Assembly (NCBI RefSeq): GCF_051020765.1
Contig: NC_134934.1
Location: 10,492,001 to 10,556,000 of the forward strand
Direction of reading: 5' to 3'
Length of the DNA stretch: 64,000 bases
From: Lasioglossum baleicum
Taxonomy: Eukaryota; Arthropoda; Insecta; Hymenoptera; Halictidae
A program made the position numbers and the translations under genes. This document shows, one piece after another, positions 45,382-57,173 of this stretch. The notes beneath the pieces were generated by a model. That model did not search any database. It worked only from the letters and a program-made list of their open reading frames with translations, and was not told the origin of the DNA. Position 1 is the stretch's first letter. Every line of letters begins with the position of its first letter.

Positions 45382-47996
45382 ATGACGATGGATCTCCAGA
45401 GACTGATCACCGAGGTGCACGCCAGGCCCGCGATCTGGGACCAGAAGAACGTCAACTACCACAATCGCGACGTCATCCTGAAGATGTGGCGGGAGATCGC
45501 GAGGGCTTGCGAGGTCTCCAGTGAGTACACTCCGCGCGCCTCGCTTCTCATTCTTCTCTCGCTTCTCTCTGCTCTCTTCTTTCGCAGAGCGAGCTATATG
45601 CGCCTGCGTCGAGAGAGCTGTTCTCTCTCTCTCTCTCTCTCTCTCACTTGCGCGTTCGCTTTTCTATCCCTCTCAGTTTTTTACGGATACGCGTTTACTC
45701 CCCCCTATATCGCGAGCCCCTACCGGCTTGACAGGCGGCGATGCACACGCCCGTGTCTCCCCTCTTTTTCTCCGACTTTGATCGATCTCCTCCCCCCGCT
45801 CGAATCGACTCTGCCTGAGTCGACAATCGAGTCAGGTCGAATCGAGTCGTTCGAATGCCGATTCCCGGCGCGCTAGCAGTCGCGACATCGATAACAGGCG
45901 CCGAAAGCATCGCCGCCGCCGCTGGTTTGGTTAGCGTTCCGCGCGAGGTCGCGCACCGTCCTGCTCGATTCCGCGGAATATAGAAAAACCTGCTGCTCGG
46001 TCGAGATCGGTTTTGTTTTTCTTCTCCGTCGCGCGTCGACTCGAGGAGGAAGACGGAGAAAAAATGTTGCGTTGGTCCAGGGGTCGGCAAACTACGGCCC
46101 GCCGCTTGTTTTTCATCCGGCCCGCGGAATGATATTGTTTTTCACATGAAAATTAAATCAAATTACGCGGCTATTACGCAACGACCAATAGTTGAGTTGA
46201 AATTTTGTGAATAATTATCGCGAGTGGTGCTATTGTCGTATTCTCTCGTTTGTCTTTGTTTTTAAAAGAACTCCCATAGCTCAGTCAACGAAAAGTTGTA
46301 GAGGGAAATGGAAGGAACACAATTTTTAACTTTGGGTCTTTGTTTGGACTAGTTAGGAGGTAAACATACTAAAAGTCCCCACTCCTAGGAGGTGAGCGGG
46401 CTGCAGGGGGGCACGTAGAAGGTCCCCTTTTTCGGTTTTCCGCTTATATCTGGGAAACTATGCTAGATAGCGGAAAACTGAATCGAATCAGTCTTGTGGT
46501 ACATTTTGTCAGCTTTAATTTTGTATAGAATGGTCTTATCGGTAGGACGCATAGTTTCCGAGATATAAGCGTAAAACCGAAAAAGGGGTCCTGCTACCTG
46601 CCCCCCTGCAGCCCGCTCATCTCCTAGGAGTGGGGACTTTTAGTATGTTTACCTCCTAACTAGTCGAAACAAAGACTCAAAGTTAAAAATTGCGTTCCTT
46701 CCATTTCCCTCTACAACTTTTCGTTGACTGGACTACCATTGATATCTTCATGTTTGCTACTTGGCCCGTCACGAGGCAAAATTTTTACAATCTGGCCCTT
46801 TCTAAAAACAGTTTGCCGACCCCTGCGTTAGTCGAAAGCGATCGAGAACGAGCGGCAGAGCAGAGGGAACGCGCGCGCGGAAACGCCTGCGCATCGGCCG
46901 CGAAATGAAAACTGGGCACGGGCACTTGTTCGATCGATAGATGTTAGCGGGACGCGAGAGCTCGCGACTACTCGGCGGCCGTGGCGCGCGTGGGTCGTGG
47001 GAACGAGAGACGAGACGAGACACGACGAGTAATCGAATTAGACGCGCACAAATGGAAGGGGGCAGGGCCGCTGCTGCGAGAAGTTTGCCCGTTGTTGTCG
47101 AATGAGAAGGTATAGATATGGATTAACGGGTGGTTATCGTTTGTTGGTTTGCAGCGGACGTCGCGAAATCGAAATGGAAACACTTGCGGGACAACTTTCG
47201 CAACGAACTGAAGAAGACTTACCGAGGGAAATGCGAGGGTGGCGGCGTCGAGCACGATTCCAAGTGGGTTTGGTTCAAGAGTCTGTTCTTTTTGCGGGAT
47301 CAAATGAACTCCCGGGTGATCGGTTGCGCCCTTTCGCAGAACTGCTCGGCGGTGCTTCGATCCTCGCCGGAAGGGACACAGATCGAGCCGCAGATCGACA
47401 TTCTCGAGGGCCACGAGGAGACCCGGTTCGACGACCTGGACGGCGACTCTTGCCAGTCCCTGCTGTCGAACGACGACGGTCTTCATCACGTGATGCCGCC
47501 GCCGAAATTGAACAAGATCGGCCGGAAGAGGAGCCTGATGGACGTGATCGACAACGATTACTGCGAGGTCGATCGGAAACGGTACGAGCACCTGCAGAAG
47601 AGACTGACGGTCTCGCAGGAGGAGGAGTTCGACGACACCTACCACTTCCTGATGAGCGTTCGGAATCCGCTCAAGAGTCTGTCGCTCGACCGGCAGATGT
47701 TCGTCAGGCTGAAAATCCAGGAGCTCGTCTACAACGAGATCAACTCGCAGAACCAGCAGAACCGAACGATCTACGAGAGCTCGCAGGACGTGAAACCCCT
47801 GAGAGGATCAGGCCCCGCCGGTGGGACCGGAGCGGGTCCTGGACCCGGGCCTGGCGGAGGGGGAAACGGGAATCCTGGGATATCCGTCGACGGACCCGAA
47901 CAGTCGGGGACCGGCGATCATTCTTCCCATTACCCTGCGTCGATGCTACAAAATTCCGCGACAGAGGGCTCCGCGCACGATGCCTTCTTTGGTTAA
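45382..47996 (+). CDS. MADF-BESS domain protein (Adf1-like), gene 1
   Basis: Two exons, 45,382-45,520 and 47,155-47,996, join in phase 1 (donor GTGAGT, acceptor TTTGCAG) to give 326 aa. The MADF domain (Myb/SANT-like DNA binding) covers residues ~3-95: LQRLITEVHARPAIWD, ILKMWREIARACEVS across the splice, KSKWKHLRDNFRNELKK, then SKWVWFKSLFFLRDQM. A BESS motif (YHFLMSVRNPLKSLSLDRQM, then LKIQELVYNEI) lies near residues 210-240 and would mediate protein contacts. A Gly/Pro-rich low-complexity tail follows. Family members are nuclear sequence-specific regulators. An in-frame upstream ATG at 44,833 would add 183 residues with a polyglutamine run; I chose 45,382 because MADF usually sits near the N-terminus. 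The poly(A) signal is at 48,054. The ortholog name is not determinable. Confidence 0.9.
46078..46825. mobile_element. hAT foldback element in MADF gene 1 intron
   Basis: Termini are CAGGGGTCGGCAAAC and its complement, flanked by CGTTGGTC (46,070-46,077) and CGTTAGTC (46,826-46,833), 7 of 8 alike. Inner arms ~46,270-46,470 and ~46,560-46,735 are inverted copies (AACTAGTCGAAACAAAGACT, CTCCTAGGAGTGGGGAC). No transposase frame. 748 bp, between the two coding exons. Confidence 0.88.
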
Positions 47997-48053
47997 TTTA
48001 ATCGACATTCGACTCTAAGCCGTAAGAATTATTATATAATTTTATTAATAGAA

Positions 48054-48059
48054 AATAAA
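48054..48059 (+). terminator. Poly(A) signal AATAAA of MADF gene 1
   Basis: Canonical AATAAA 58 nt after the stop codon at 47,996, in an AT-rich 3' region. Confidence 0.6.
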
Positions 48060-50242
48060 CGAACGTATTTTTTCAGTAAATCGCTCGTCTGCAACGTTTC
48101 CCCCTCCCTCCCCCATCTCCTGCGACCGAACCTATCGAGAAAAATGTTGTTTGGCACGACGATTATCTTGCTACAGGTCAAACGGTGGTGTCGAGTTCGA
48201 AAAATACACGAATTTGACAATGAAAGTTTCAACCATCGTACGCGATACGCCTCCTCGTGCCAAACAACGTTCGTGGAAACGTTCTTCGGGGAGAACCTTC
48301 TGTAGATAGTCGCGGGCAATCGTCTCGATTCCGTTCTCCTCGGGTAAACAACCCCGCGTTATCGTTTCTCCGCGCCGACAGTCTTGCAACAGTTGCAACG
48401 TCTCCGGTATCGCGGCTTCGCTACCGATGATTTCTCGAAAGGAGTCCGACGATAGAGATACTCGCGAACAAAGTTGGGTTGTTCGGTTCTGCTCGATACC
48501 AGTGTCTACACCGGCCTGTCGTTCTCCAACCGTACGCAACGAGGAAGCGAGCCGAGTTTCGATCCGATAGACAGGATAGACCGAACACGAGGCAAACTGT
48601 CGCGTGACGCGTACATCGCGCACAGTTTATATGTATTTGAGTATATACTCCCCGTAGTACAGCTCGAGACAATGGAAGGGTTTGTGGCGCGTGCACGGTG
48701 CGTCCGTCAGGATGCATATTCAACCGATATTTCTGTACAGGGGCAGTATTGTGCGCTCCGCGGCGAGATAAAGTCGTTGAAACGGAGTTTGCACCAGTTC
48801 TCCTGGGTGTTTGCCAACCGCTCGTACGTCGCGGTTATTGGATATCGAAGAAACGACTGACAGGTCCGTCCGTTTTGAATTTAATTAAACCAGGTTATTG
48901 GGTATGCGAGAGATCGCGCGACGCGAAACGGTTTTAAAACGAAGTTGGTGGATCTGCACGGTGTGTCGGCCACCGAACCGTTCTTATCGAGTCGAGCGCG
49001 ATAACGTCGCGGGGACTGATCGATCGGCCGATTAGAACCCATCGAGCGATTACACGAGCAGCCAGGCGGTTCGGCGCATCTTCGAGAACCGGAAGACCGC
49101 GCGCCCCATCTCGATTTTCCTTTTTCTTGGCCGTTCTCCTGCTTTCCACGGTTCGTTCGCGAAATAACGAGGTAACTTTTCGTTCGCATAGAAAAGCCGG
49201 CCGTCGTCTAGACGGGATGCGCTATACTAGCACGGTATATTGCACCGGTTGAATAGCTTGTTCGAAAGTCTGCTTGGTAGTCGACTCGACGGACCACTTG
49301 GTTTTTCCATACAAAGAGGATTAGCATCGGTCCTCTTACTCTTTTCTCCTCCGTGTCCTCCCGCTTCTCTCTCGGTTTGCTCTCACTCTCTCTCTCTCTC
49401 TCTCTCTTTCTTTTCCGTTCGCCTTATCCGGCTCACTCCTGCAAATGCACCGTTTCCATTTTCGTCTTATTGTTTGCCAACGAGCCATACCTACGCGATT
49501 CTCTCGTCGTCGTTGTTGTCATCGTTGTCTGCACATCTCGTTCGCGTTACTTCTCCCATGTCACGCACGCGTTTCGAAACATCCGCGGAGAACTGGCAGA
49601 CTCGAATACAAGGGACAGGAATTTCCTTCGATCGAGAACCTCCTTTCAATTCGCCGCCGTCTCTATTCGCGTAATCCCTCGTAATCCGAGGCTTCGCGTT
49701 CGATATCGGTCCCGGAACAAACCGTCTAGGCTAAATTGAAAAGTACAAAGTACTTGGCTGGCTCGAGAATACAAAGGAGCCGACCGACCACCCTCGAAAC
49801 CGCGGAAATTCATTTTTTACGAATCTTCCGCGGTGTCAGACTCCGCGCCGGTCGACGGAGAACAGAGAACGAGTCGTTTCGCGGCTGACACTCGCGAGAC
49901 TGACGACGCGAGAGCGAGCGAGCGGAATCGCTGCTCGTCGAACGGAGAGAGCAAGCAACAGATCCGTACAGAGAAACAGAAACGAGACTCGAGACTCGAC
50001 GACAGGTTTTGCCTCGCGACTACGCGTCGCTGAGATTCTCTCGAAACTCTGGAGCGGAGCTTCGCCGTGATCTGTACTCGAGTCGAACTGTACCACAAGG
50101 AAGATCGTTCAGCGTTATCGACATCTTATGGCAACCTTGCTTAAATTCATCAGCATCTTTTCGCTCGTTTTCTTTTTTTGTTTGTTTCTTTCGGCTGGAG
50201 GAACCACTGAAGAGTTGAAAAGGTTGATGCACAGGGTTCTCC
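48060..50242. other. Gene-free stretch between MADF genes
   Basis: CpG-rich DNA with overlapping open frames on both strands but no domain. CT microsatellite at ~49,386-49,412. Nothing else is supported. Confidence 0.35.
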
Positions 50243-50688
50243 GAGAAACGTTCGATGTTCTGGAGGTACAATGAGAGACAAAAGTAGAAGAAATTCGAAA
50301 TCCATCAATATATTGGCAATGGAAGCCATTCACGAGTATATTTTGTATACTTTTTTTTTACTCTATACATTTTTTGCTCTGTAACTGTTTAGTGAATCCT
50401 AATAAATTTTGAACATAATTAATTACATCATTTTTACTATATATAAAAAAAAACTGGAGTTTCTAGTTGCGTTTTTTCGAGGTTTAAATAGGGTTTGAAG
50501 TGGAATTTTATGAATTCTCCATAAGAAGACGTGTTAAAATGTGCAAACTTTAAGTTGCTATAATTCTTAGACGGTGCAGTGAATCGAACATCCAAACTTT
50601 GGTAATTACATTAATTTAGTAAGAATTATATCTTGTCAAATTTTCAAAAATTTTGTTGCGTTTTTATATACCTCCAGAACATCCTTAA
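50243..50688. mobile_element. Short DNA transposon, GTTCTGGAGGTAC family
   Basis: The left end GATGTTCTGGAGGTACA and the right end (complement of GATGTTCTGGAGGTATA) are inverted repeats of ~17 bp enclosing ~410 bp of AT-rich noncoding DNA. Single-ended copies at 343-446 and 5,573-5,663 share its left part. A target duplication is not obvious. Confidence 0.5.
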
Positions 50689-52566
50689 AAAGACGGTGCG
50701 TAGAGTAGAGTCGGGTCGAGTTGCGCCAAACGAATTCGGCGCGCGCGAACGGGTGCCTTATAAGGGGACGTTCTCTCGGCTCGTTCCCGAAATTTCGTAA
50801 TTCCTGCTGAAACGAAGAAGTTCGTGATTCGAGAACCACAGTATTGGTTGACGAACAGTTAGAAATGTTGCCTTTTTTCAATCATTAAGATACCAATTCC
50901 CAACATATATCCATAAATAAGAAAACGAAAAATCAATTTGGAATATAATAATAAACAGGTTTTAGTTGTATTGGTTGGATAAATTTCTAATTAATTAACC
51001 AACTACTGGATATTCGTCGGAAAATTGTCATAATTTTTTGTCGTAGGTCCTATACTGGAAGTTGTAGACAAAACTACCAGCCATATCCCAACCAACTCCC
51101 AACCGTTGGCCTTGTTGACGAACCATAAATGTTACCACAGGGAACTCTTTTTATACACGTGTATGCGTTTTAAAATTTTCTGTGAAACCGTCAGTTGTTT
51201 TGCTGGCAGGTTAATGACCGTTGCGTCGAACTACGGTAGGGGTGTAGTGGTCGCGTCGCGTCGGTGTGAACCACGTGCCTCGACCGACCTCGCGGCGCGA
51301 ATGTGCTTGTTTGGATTTCTTTGTATTATCTCGTCGTTCGCATTGTCCGCAACCAGGGACTTAATGTCCGCAACATGTGTAATTTGTATTTGATCGGACC
51401 GTGAGCTTTCGAGCATAAACGGTCGACGATCTCACGGCAGTTCGACGAAAACGGTGACGCGGATCAAGACTTAGGCCCCGTTCAGACACGGCGGAAACCG
51501 CGCGATTTCTGTTTTTGATTGTTTGACCGCGCGGATGCGTGTGAACGAATCCATATACGCTAATGTAAATAAGGTCAGCGCGGAAGAAAACAGTCAAAAT
51601 ATTGAAGCGCGTTTGCCAGAGTATCGCGTGCGCGCTAGTGCTGTTCGATATACCCCAGATGTACTCCAGTAGCATTTATGGTTGCGATATGGACGGTGTT
51701 CTTGCTTCCAAATCCCAACAACAAAACCCAAAGCACAAGGCAGCTTTACAACCACGGGTCGGAATGAACCCAAGTCCCGCAAGAATCGAGGGTTAATTTT
51801 CACGCGGAGGAAAGAACAAGTGCGCCAGGTGGAAGCCTCCCGAGTACCGTCAAGCAACGACACTCCTCAACCGTGTGATGAAACGTGTTTGCGCGGTCAC
51901 GTTGGCTGAAGAAACCGTGTGCATCGCGCGGGGTTCGTTGCGACAGAGGAAAAGCTGGAAAGCACGAAAGTTTGTACAAACGTGGGGAGTGGTCGGCGGG
52001 TCGCATCGTATCGACGATGGTCGACCATCGCTTCGGCGCGATGGAATCAGCGAAATATTCTGGCCGCGCGCGACGAAACTCTCGCGGATCCACGTTTTGT
52101 TCGGTTGGCCTGGGTAGAGTGTAGAGTAGAGAGTGAGCGAGCGAGCGATTGAAGAGAGCGACGAAGCGACGAAGAGCGTCGAGCGTTGGCTGCGCAAGCA
52201 CCGACAAACCTAGTTCGACGTTGGAGAGATCTGGCAACATGGTTTGAGCAAACGCGTAGCATTCTCAAAGGCACGCGTGTACGCGACCGATCGCTGTCGG
52301 AGTTCGGAGTCGGAGGCAGTGGCTCTTCGTCGGTCGTCGAGCGTGGTCATTCACGGTGCGTTCGTGTTCGTATCGCTTGGTCGATTCCAACGGCAATTCC
52401 TGTTGGTGCAACGCTCGGTTCGACTCGGTTCGACTCGGTTTGGTTCGTATATGCTGGTAGGTTGGTAGGCCGTTCCATCGTAGCTTGTGACTCTCTCGGC
52501 CTCGAGCTGGACGCGGTTAGGCGGCGAAAAAGGATCGTGGCGTCGAATCGGTGGATAGCGAGCAGA
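50689..52566. other. Gene-free stretch, probably including the MADF gene 2 promoter
   Basis: Overlapping frames without domains. From ~51,880 the DNA is CpG-rich and leads into the MADF gene 2 start, so promoter and 5' untranslated sequence likely lie in ~52,000-52,566. No clear core element is placed. Confidence 0.35.
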
Positions 52567-55500
52567 ATGGCGAGCCCGGATTTGGTCGGCTACACGCACG
52601 ACTTTCTCACCGAGTTCATTCAACTGTACCGCAGTTTCCCCTGCTTGTGGCAGGTCAGGTACAAGGGGTACAAGGACAGATTGCTGCGGAATCGCGCGTA
52701 CGACGCCCTCGTCCACAAGCTCAGAGAGGTGAACCCGGTCGCGGACAAAGAGACCGTCATTCGGAAGATCAACACTCTCCGGACAGCGTTCAGGCGAGAG
52801 TACAAAAAGGTCCGGAGCTCCCAGAGGATGGTCAGCAACCCGCGTCTCCGGTACAGGTCGTCCTTGTGGTACTACGATATTCTCAAGTTCGTCGCCGAGC
52901 AAAACGAGGGACCTCCGACGGAGGACGACCTGGACATGATTAAGAACCCAACGGTCACCAGCGATGGCTATAACGAACCGATGGTACGATCTCGCGAGAC
53001 TATTTGCCCCGCTAGACACCTCATACTAAATCGATCGAAACGGCGAAGCGCGAGGCTGCTTTCGCACACGAGTTTTCTCGAAGCAACGTCAGCCAACGCG
53101 ACGCATCGTCGTCGTTAACGATACATCTTCGATACGGCATACGACCGACTCCCTTTCTCTCTTTCTCCCACCGTCGCCGCGTTTTCCTCTCTCTCTCTCC
53201 CCCTTCCCCACTTCTCTCTCTCTCTCTCGCTCCCTCTTTCTCTGGTTCTCCTTGCTCTCCTCCACGCCCGTTCCCTCTGCCGCGCGCGTTCTCCCTCTCT
53301 CTTTCTCTTCGAAGACCTTTATCGATCCGAAACCTGGTCGTCGAGCCGTACGCGTTGCAGGAAATTACGCTCAAATCGGAAACCGAACAAAGACGCTCGC
53401 TTTTAGCCTGGATTCCGCGGCGCGAGAACGATGCGTCCGCGTAATCGAGTTCTCTCGAGTCTCGAGGCATCATTTCGGCGGCGAGAAAAGGAAATGCGAT
53501 GCGATGCAACGCTGCTTCGGCGCGGAGCGGCGTGGCATGGCGCCGTATGGCGTGGCGACAAGCGATGCGACGAGAGACGACACGACACGTTGTGCCTTGC
53601 CTTGAACGGCCGATAGCAAATGCTCCGTTCGCGCCGCACAGTCTAACGAGTCAATGGGATTTCAAGAGACAAGCATATTTCGGGCTTTCACGGTCGATTC
53701 GAACGTCAAACGCATTTCAACGAGCTAGAACATTCTCAAATCTTTCTTTGTGGACAACCGTTGTAGGCATCACGCGATCGCTAGAAATATTAGGGGAATT
53801 AAAATGACCTATTTCCTATAAGAACGATCAAAGTACCGCGCTTTCGATTCTTAATCCCATGAATATCTTCGTCGTTTGAAACCTTTTAGGAAGAAGATCG
53901 AATTTATATTTATGATATCAATTATTTCAGAAATTTCTTATTCGTAAAATTAATTGTTACAATCAGAATTTAATGTGGCAAACAAACAGATTTTGCGTTG
54001 TTCTTGTGGTCTGTTGATTCGTCTTGTTGTACGACACCTTCTCAATTGAAAATGAACAAGTGAAAAGAAATTCGATCGTCGATAACTGTTATGAGCAATC
54101 CAAATAGTTCTTCTTCATCGATAACAGTTATCGAGGAGGATCCAATTTTTGGACACTAATAACTGTTACTCGTAACCAAAAAGTATAAAAATCGATATTT
54201 CTTAATCATTTTGATCTTCGAATTTTTTTCCTTTATATTTTGTGTACATAATCTTAAATTTCTATAATGATGAACGTTTTATTCATGATTTTTATCGTAG
54301 AAAATTTTCTCTAATGACTAATTGAATGTGTTTAACCTGGAGCCTCGCGAAAGATCGAAGGAGATAAAATGATTTTTGTGAAATCGCAAGGTGGTTGAGG
54401 GTTGCTCTAGGAATTCCTTTCTTAGTAGGAGATTCGGTTGAATGGACGGTATTGTGAGAATGATATTAATTTATTATCGAAAGTATATCTCGATTGAGTA
54501 GTCCAAATATATTCTCAGATAATTACAGCAAACGAAATGAATTGGATACACGCATACGTTTATTACGTAGTATCTTATAACAAAGCGAGAGTATTGTTAA
54601 CGGTATCGCGGAATCGGTAAGATTTTGAACATCGAAATTAAATGCACTGAATCGAAAATGATCGGAGACTAAATCTTATGCCTCGCTAGATCTAACGCGT
54701 GCTATTCGTTCTACGTATAATAAACGACTCGCTGTTCCGCGATAACGTTCTGCCACAAGCGTTGCAGACTAGATGACGTCACAGGTCACCTGTACGACTC
54801 CCGGATTTGCCCGTTCGCTCAGATTCAAAACATTTTCATCGGCTGAACGTACAAGGTGCTTTTTTTCAATAACCGATTTTCAGCTCCCAAGGATTCCGTG
54901 TCGAAACCGTTACGGCCGTGTCACACAAGTACGCAGTGTGTCTAACAGAATGGGTGTCTGGAAGAAGGGCCTGCGTCAGGTTTTTTAAATTTTATAGGAG
55001 TGCAACTTTCGAACTAGAGCGTGAATTGCAAAAATAAAAACCAGCTGAAAAATGACGCAGGCCCTTCTTCCATTGGGAAAAGCCTGAGCACTGAATTGCT
55101 GATCTACAAAATTTAAAAAACCTGACATATATATAGATCCTTCCACCAAACACCCATTTAATTATCGAGTGCAATCGAGTGGATTTTTATTTTGGTTTAA
55201 AGGAATTTAATTACGTACTTCGTTCTCATCGATCACCCACGCCACAAATAGGGTTGCCAGAAATGTTTTATCCAAATATAGAAGAAGTAGTGAAAACTGC
55301 AATTATGTATACAGTACGAGATAGGCTCAAAATATAGGAGTTCAAGTAAAAGAGGTACACAGCACATTTTAGACTTTTTTATTCAAAGATTTTTGAAAAT
55401 TCAAACATGATATAGGAGATCAAGTTCAAATATAGAAGATACATATCAAATATAGCAGATCTGGCAACCCTAGCCACAAATAACATATGTATAAATAGAA

Positions 55501-56106
55501 TTCGATGTGAAATATCGTTCGCGACCCCTCAGAGGGGTCAGTCGAACGCAGGGTTAACGCAACCGAGAAAAGTTTACCGAACACCGACGGGAAAAGTTTG
55601 ACTTTTCATTTTTCCCACGTGATGTGCCCGCGCCAGTCTCAACTTTAATTGTTCTCTTGTAGTTTGTTCAAGCCGAGGTGGACAAGATCGAACCACCATC
55701 ACCGGTGCCATCGCGGGAAGCCAGTCCGGAACCGACCTTCCAACCGGTGATTCTAGAGACGGAAGGATCGTACGCGAGGAGGATCTCGTCGTCCGTGTCC
55801 GGGGTGGACGTGTTCAAGAGGAAACTGCAGCAAGACAACTACCCCGCCGATCGTTCGACGAAGGAGCCTACCACCCGCGAGGTTTCCCCGAGACCGTTCG
55901 CCACCTGCGTCACCGACGACGAGTTCGACACGTTTGGACGCTACGTCGCCAACAAATTGAGGAAGTCGATGCCTCGGCAGAGTATCATCGCCGAGAAGAT
56001 GATCGCCGATGTTCTATTAAGAGCGAACCTCGGCACCTTGGACGAAACCACGTCCCTCACAGAGAAAGTACCTTCTCGTTGCTTTCTTGTGATGGGCGAT
56101 CGCTGA
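52567..56106 (+). CDS. MADF-BESS domain protein, gene 2
   Basis: Two exons, 52,567-52,983 and 55,663-56,106, join in phase 0 (donor GTACGA, acceptor CTTGTAG) to give 286 aa. The MADF domain spans residues ~12-105: FLTEFIQLYRSFPCLWQV, DRLLRNRAYDALVHKLREVN, VIRKINTLRTAFRREYKKV, then LRYRSSLWYYDILKF. The second exon begins FVQAEVDKIEPPSPVPSREA, a Ser/Pro linker, and has a BESS-like region DEFDTFGRYVANKLRKSM, then IIAEKMIADVLLRANLG at ~215-260. A nuclear DNA-binding regulator is expected. The start codon is chosen as the first ATG giving a compact N-terminus; the frame is open for 127 codons upstream but unlike protein. The intron (52,984-55,662) holds two MITEs. It differs clearly from gene 1, so this is not a recent duplication. 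Confidence 0.9.
52984..54949. other. MADF gene 2 intron, left part
   Basis: CT-rich runs at ~53,155-53,310, then AT-rich DNA with no recognised element or nested gene. Confidence 0.4.
54950..55157. mobile_element. Foldback MITE in MADF gene 2 intron
   Basis: Left ATGGGTGTCTGGAAGAAGGG and right complement of ATGGGTGTTTGGTGGAAGG are inverted. Further in, CAGGTTTTTTAAATTTTATA is matched by its complement near 55,105. GGCCTGCGTC also reappears inverted in the middle. About 208 bp, noncoding. Confidence 0.6.
55249..55472. mobile_element. hAT-type MITE, TAGGGTTGCCAGA family
   Basis: Termini TAGGGTTGCCAGA and the complement of TAGGGTTGCCAGAT are flanked by identical 8 bp GCCACAAA (55,241-55,248 and 55,473-55,480). 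The interior repeats the word AAATATAGAAGA/AATATAGGAG several times. 224 bp, inside the MADF gene 2 intron. Confidence 0.9.
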
Positions 56107-56291
56107 ACAATCCGCTCCGATCGGTTTCCACGCCAATGTATACTTATTTCACCGCGGATTTCGTGTTTGGCGGCGCGGCGGCTGCGGAGTGTGCGAGATA
56201 GGGTGGAAGGAAAGGGAGCGTTTCGCCCTGGGCACGCTAGATGACTCGTCACTGAGGCTATCTAGCGGGTTAGATGTATAATATTATACTT

Positions 56292-56297
56292 AATAAA
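56292..56297 (+). terminator. Poly(A) signal AATAAA of MADF gene 2
   Basis: AATAAA 185 nt after the stop at 56,106. The 5S-derived insertion starts about 30 nt further on, near where cleavage would occur. Confidence 0.5.
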
Positions 56298-56327
56298 TAA
56301 TACAGGATTATATTGAAATTCTTTAAA

Positions 56328-56617
56328 GCTAACAACCGTAGTCCCGTTGAAAGCACCGGTTCTCGTTAGATCACCGAAGTTAAACAACGTGGAACGTGAA
56401 CGGCACTAGGAGGGTGACCGTCTGGTCAAAAACCGGAAAGTGACCCACCCGGGGTGTTTTTCACGTGTTGTTGGCAAAAGGTGGTTCGGAACCCACCATA
56501 AACAGTAGGTCCCGCTGAAAAGGCGATGGTGAGAGTGGAAAGAGGAAGAGGATTGGTAAATGAATTTGAAACCCTGAGGGGACCAAATATCATGTCCAAT
56601 AATATTGAATAGCTCCA
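56328..56617 (+). mobile_element. 5S rRNA-derived SINE (SINE3-like)
   Basis: The first ~148 bp read like 5S rRNA: start GCTAACAACCGT, then CACCGGTTCTCGTTAGATCA, CCGAAGTTAAACAACGTGG, GGGTGACCGTCTGG, and the 5S 3' end GTGTTGTTGGC at 56,465-56,475, with ~28 nt of extra sequence before that end. The internal pol III control boxes of 5S are thus largely retained. A unique ~140 bp body follows. The whole is flanked by an exact 18 bp duplication, ATATTGAAATTCTTTAAA, at 56,310-56,327 and 56,618-56,635. That marks LINE-assisted retroposition, so this is a SINE and not a 5S gene. No second copy is in the window. Confidence 0.88.
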
Positions 56618-56635
56618 ATATTGAAATTCTTTAAA

Positions 56636-56974
56636 TGTTTTTACAAGCGTGTAAGGGTGCATTTATAGTGGAGCGGCGAGCATCGATGATAGCGGCGCGA
56701 TGCGGTGAAAAGAAACCAGCATTCGTGACAACATCTCGACACATACTAAAGAAAAAGTACATATGTATTTTTATTGTTTTTCTTTTTTTTTCACCGCACA
56801 GCTCACCTCTGCATACTGAGGCAGGGTCCACTGGATGACCCGTCAGTGGCAAACCCTGCTTCGCACACTTGTAAAAACGTTTAAAGAATTTCGAAATAAT
56901 CCTGCATCATTTTCAATCGTATAAAATATGATTCGGAAGCGAAACAAACGTCTACGTAGCTCTCGAGGCTTGTA
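56636..56974. other. Gene-free stretch with an inverted repeat around the SINE site
   Basis: The sequence interrupted by the SINE (ACAGGATTATATTGAAATTC, then TTTAAATGTTTTTACAAGCG) has an inverted partner at ~56,868-56,907 (CTTGTAAAAACGTTTAAAGA, TTCGAAATAATCCTG). The SINE therefore sits in one arm of an older foldback. Between the arms a T-rich run (~56,768-56,790) is the only simple feature. Confidence 0.55.
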
Positions 56975-57018
56975 ACTAGTACAGGCACGTTTTATTTTGC
57001 AGAAAAATCCGCAGTCTA
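56975..57018. repeat. Right-end fragment of the TAGACTGCGGAT MITE
   Basis: TTTTATTTTGCAGAAAAATC followed by CGCAGTCTA matches the right terminus of the family; no left end is nearby. Confidence 0.5.
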
Positions 57019-57028
57019 CATACCGCAT

Positions 57029-57173
57029 CCCTGCAAGAAAAGTGACGCAAGTCAAAAAATGGCAACTTTGAGAGGTTATGTCACTGAAAAATATGTACAA
57101 GTTTTATAGTATTCTTCAAGATGATTTTTCTCTAATGCTGCATTTTTGAGTTGTGTCACTTTTCTTGCGGGGG
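57029..57173. mobile_element. Small MITE, 145 bp
   Basis: Ends CCCTGCAAGAAAAGTGACGC and the complement of CCCCCGCAAGAAAAGTGACA are inverted repeats extending ~35 bp (through CAAAAAATG). Noncoding; target duplication not clear. Confidence 0.65.

Noticed and set aside
56328..56475. Functional 5S rRNA gene
   Set aside because: Has an internal ~28 nt insertion, many substitutions, a fused body and an 18 bp target duplication around the whole unit; it fits a SINE.
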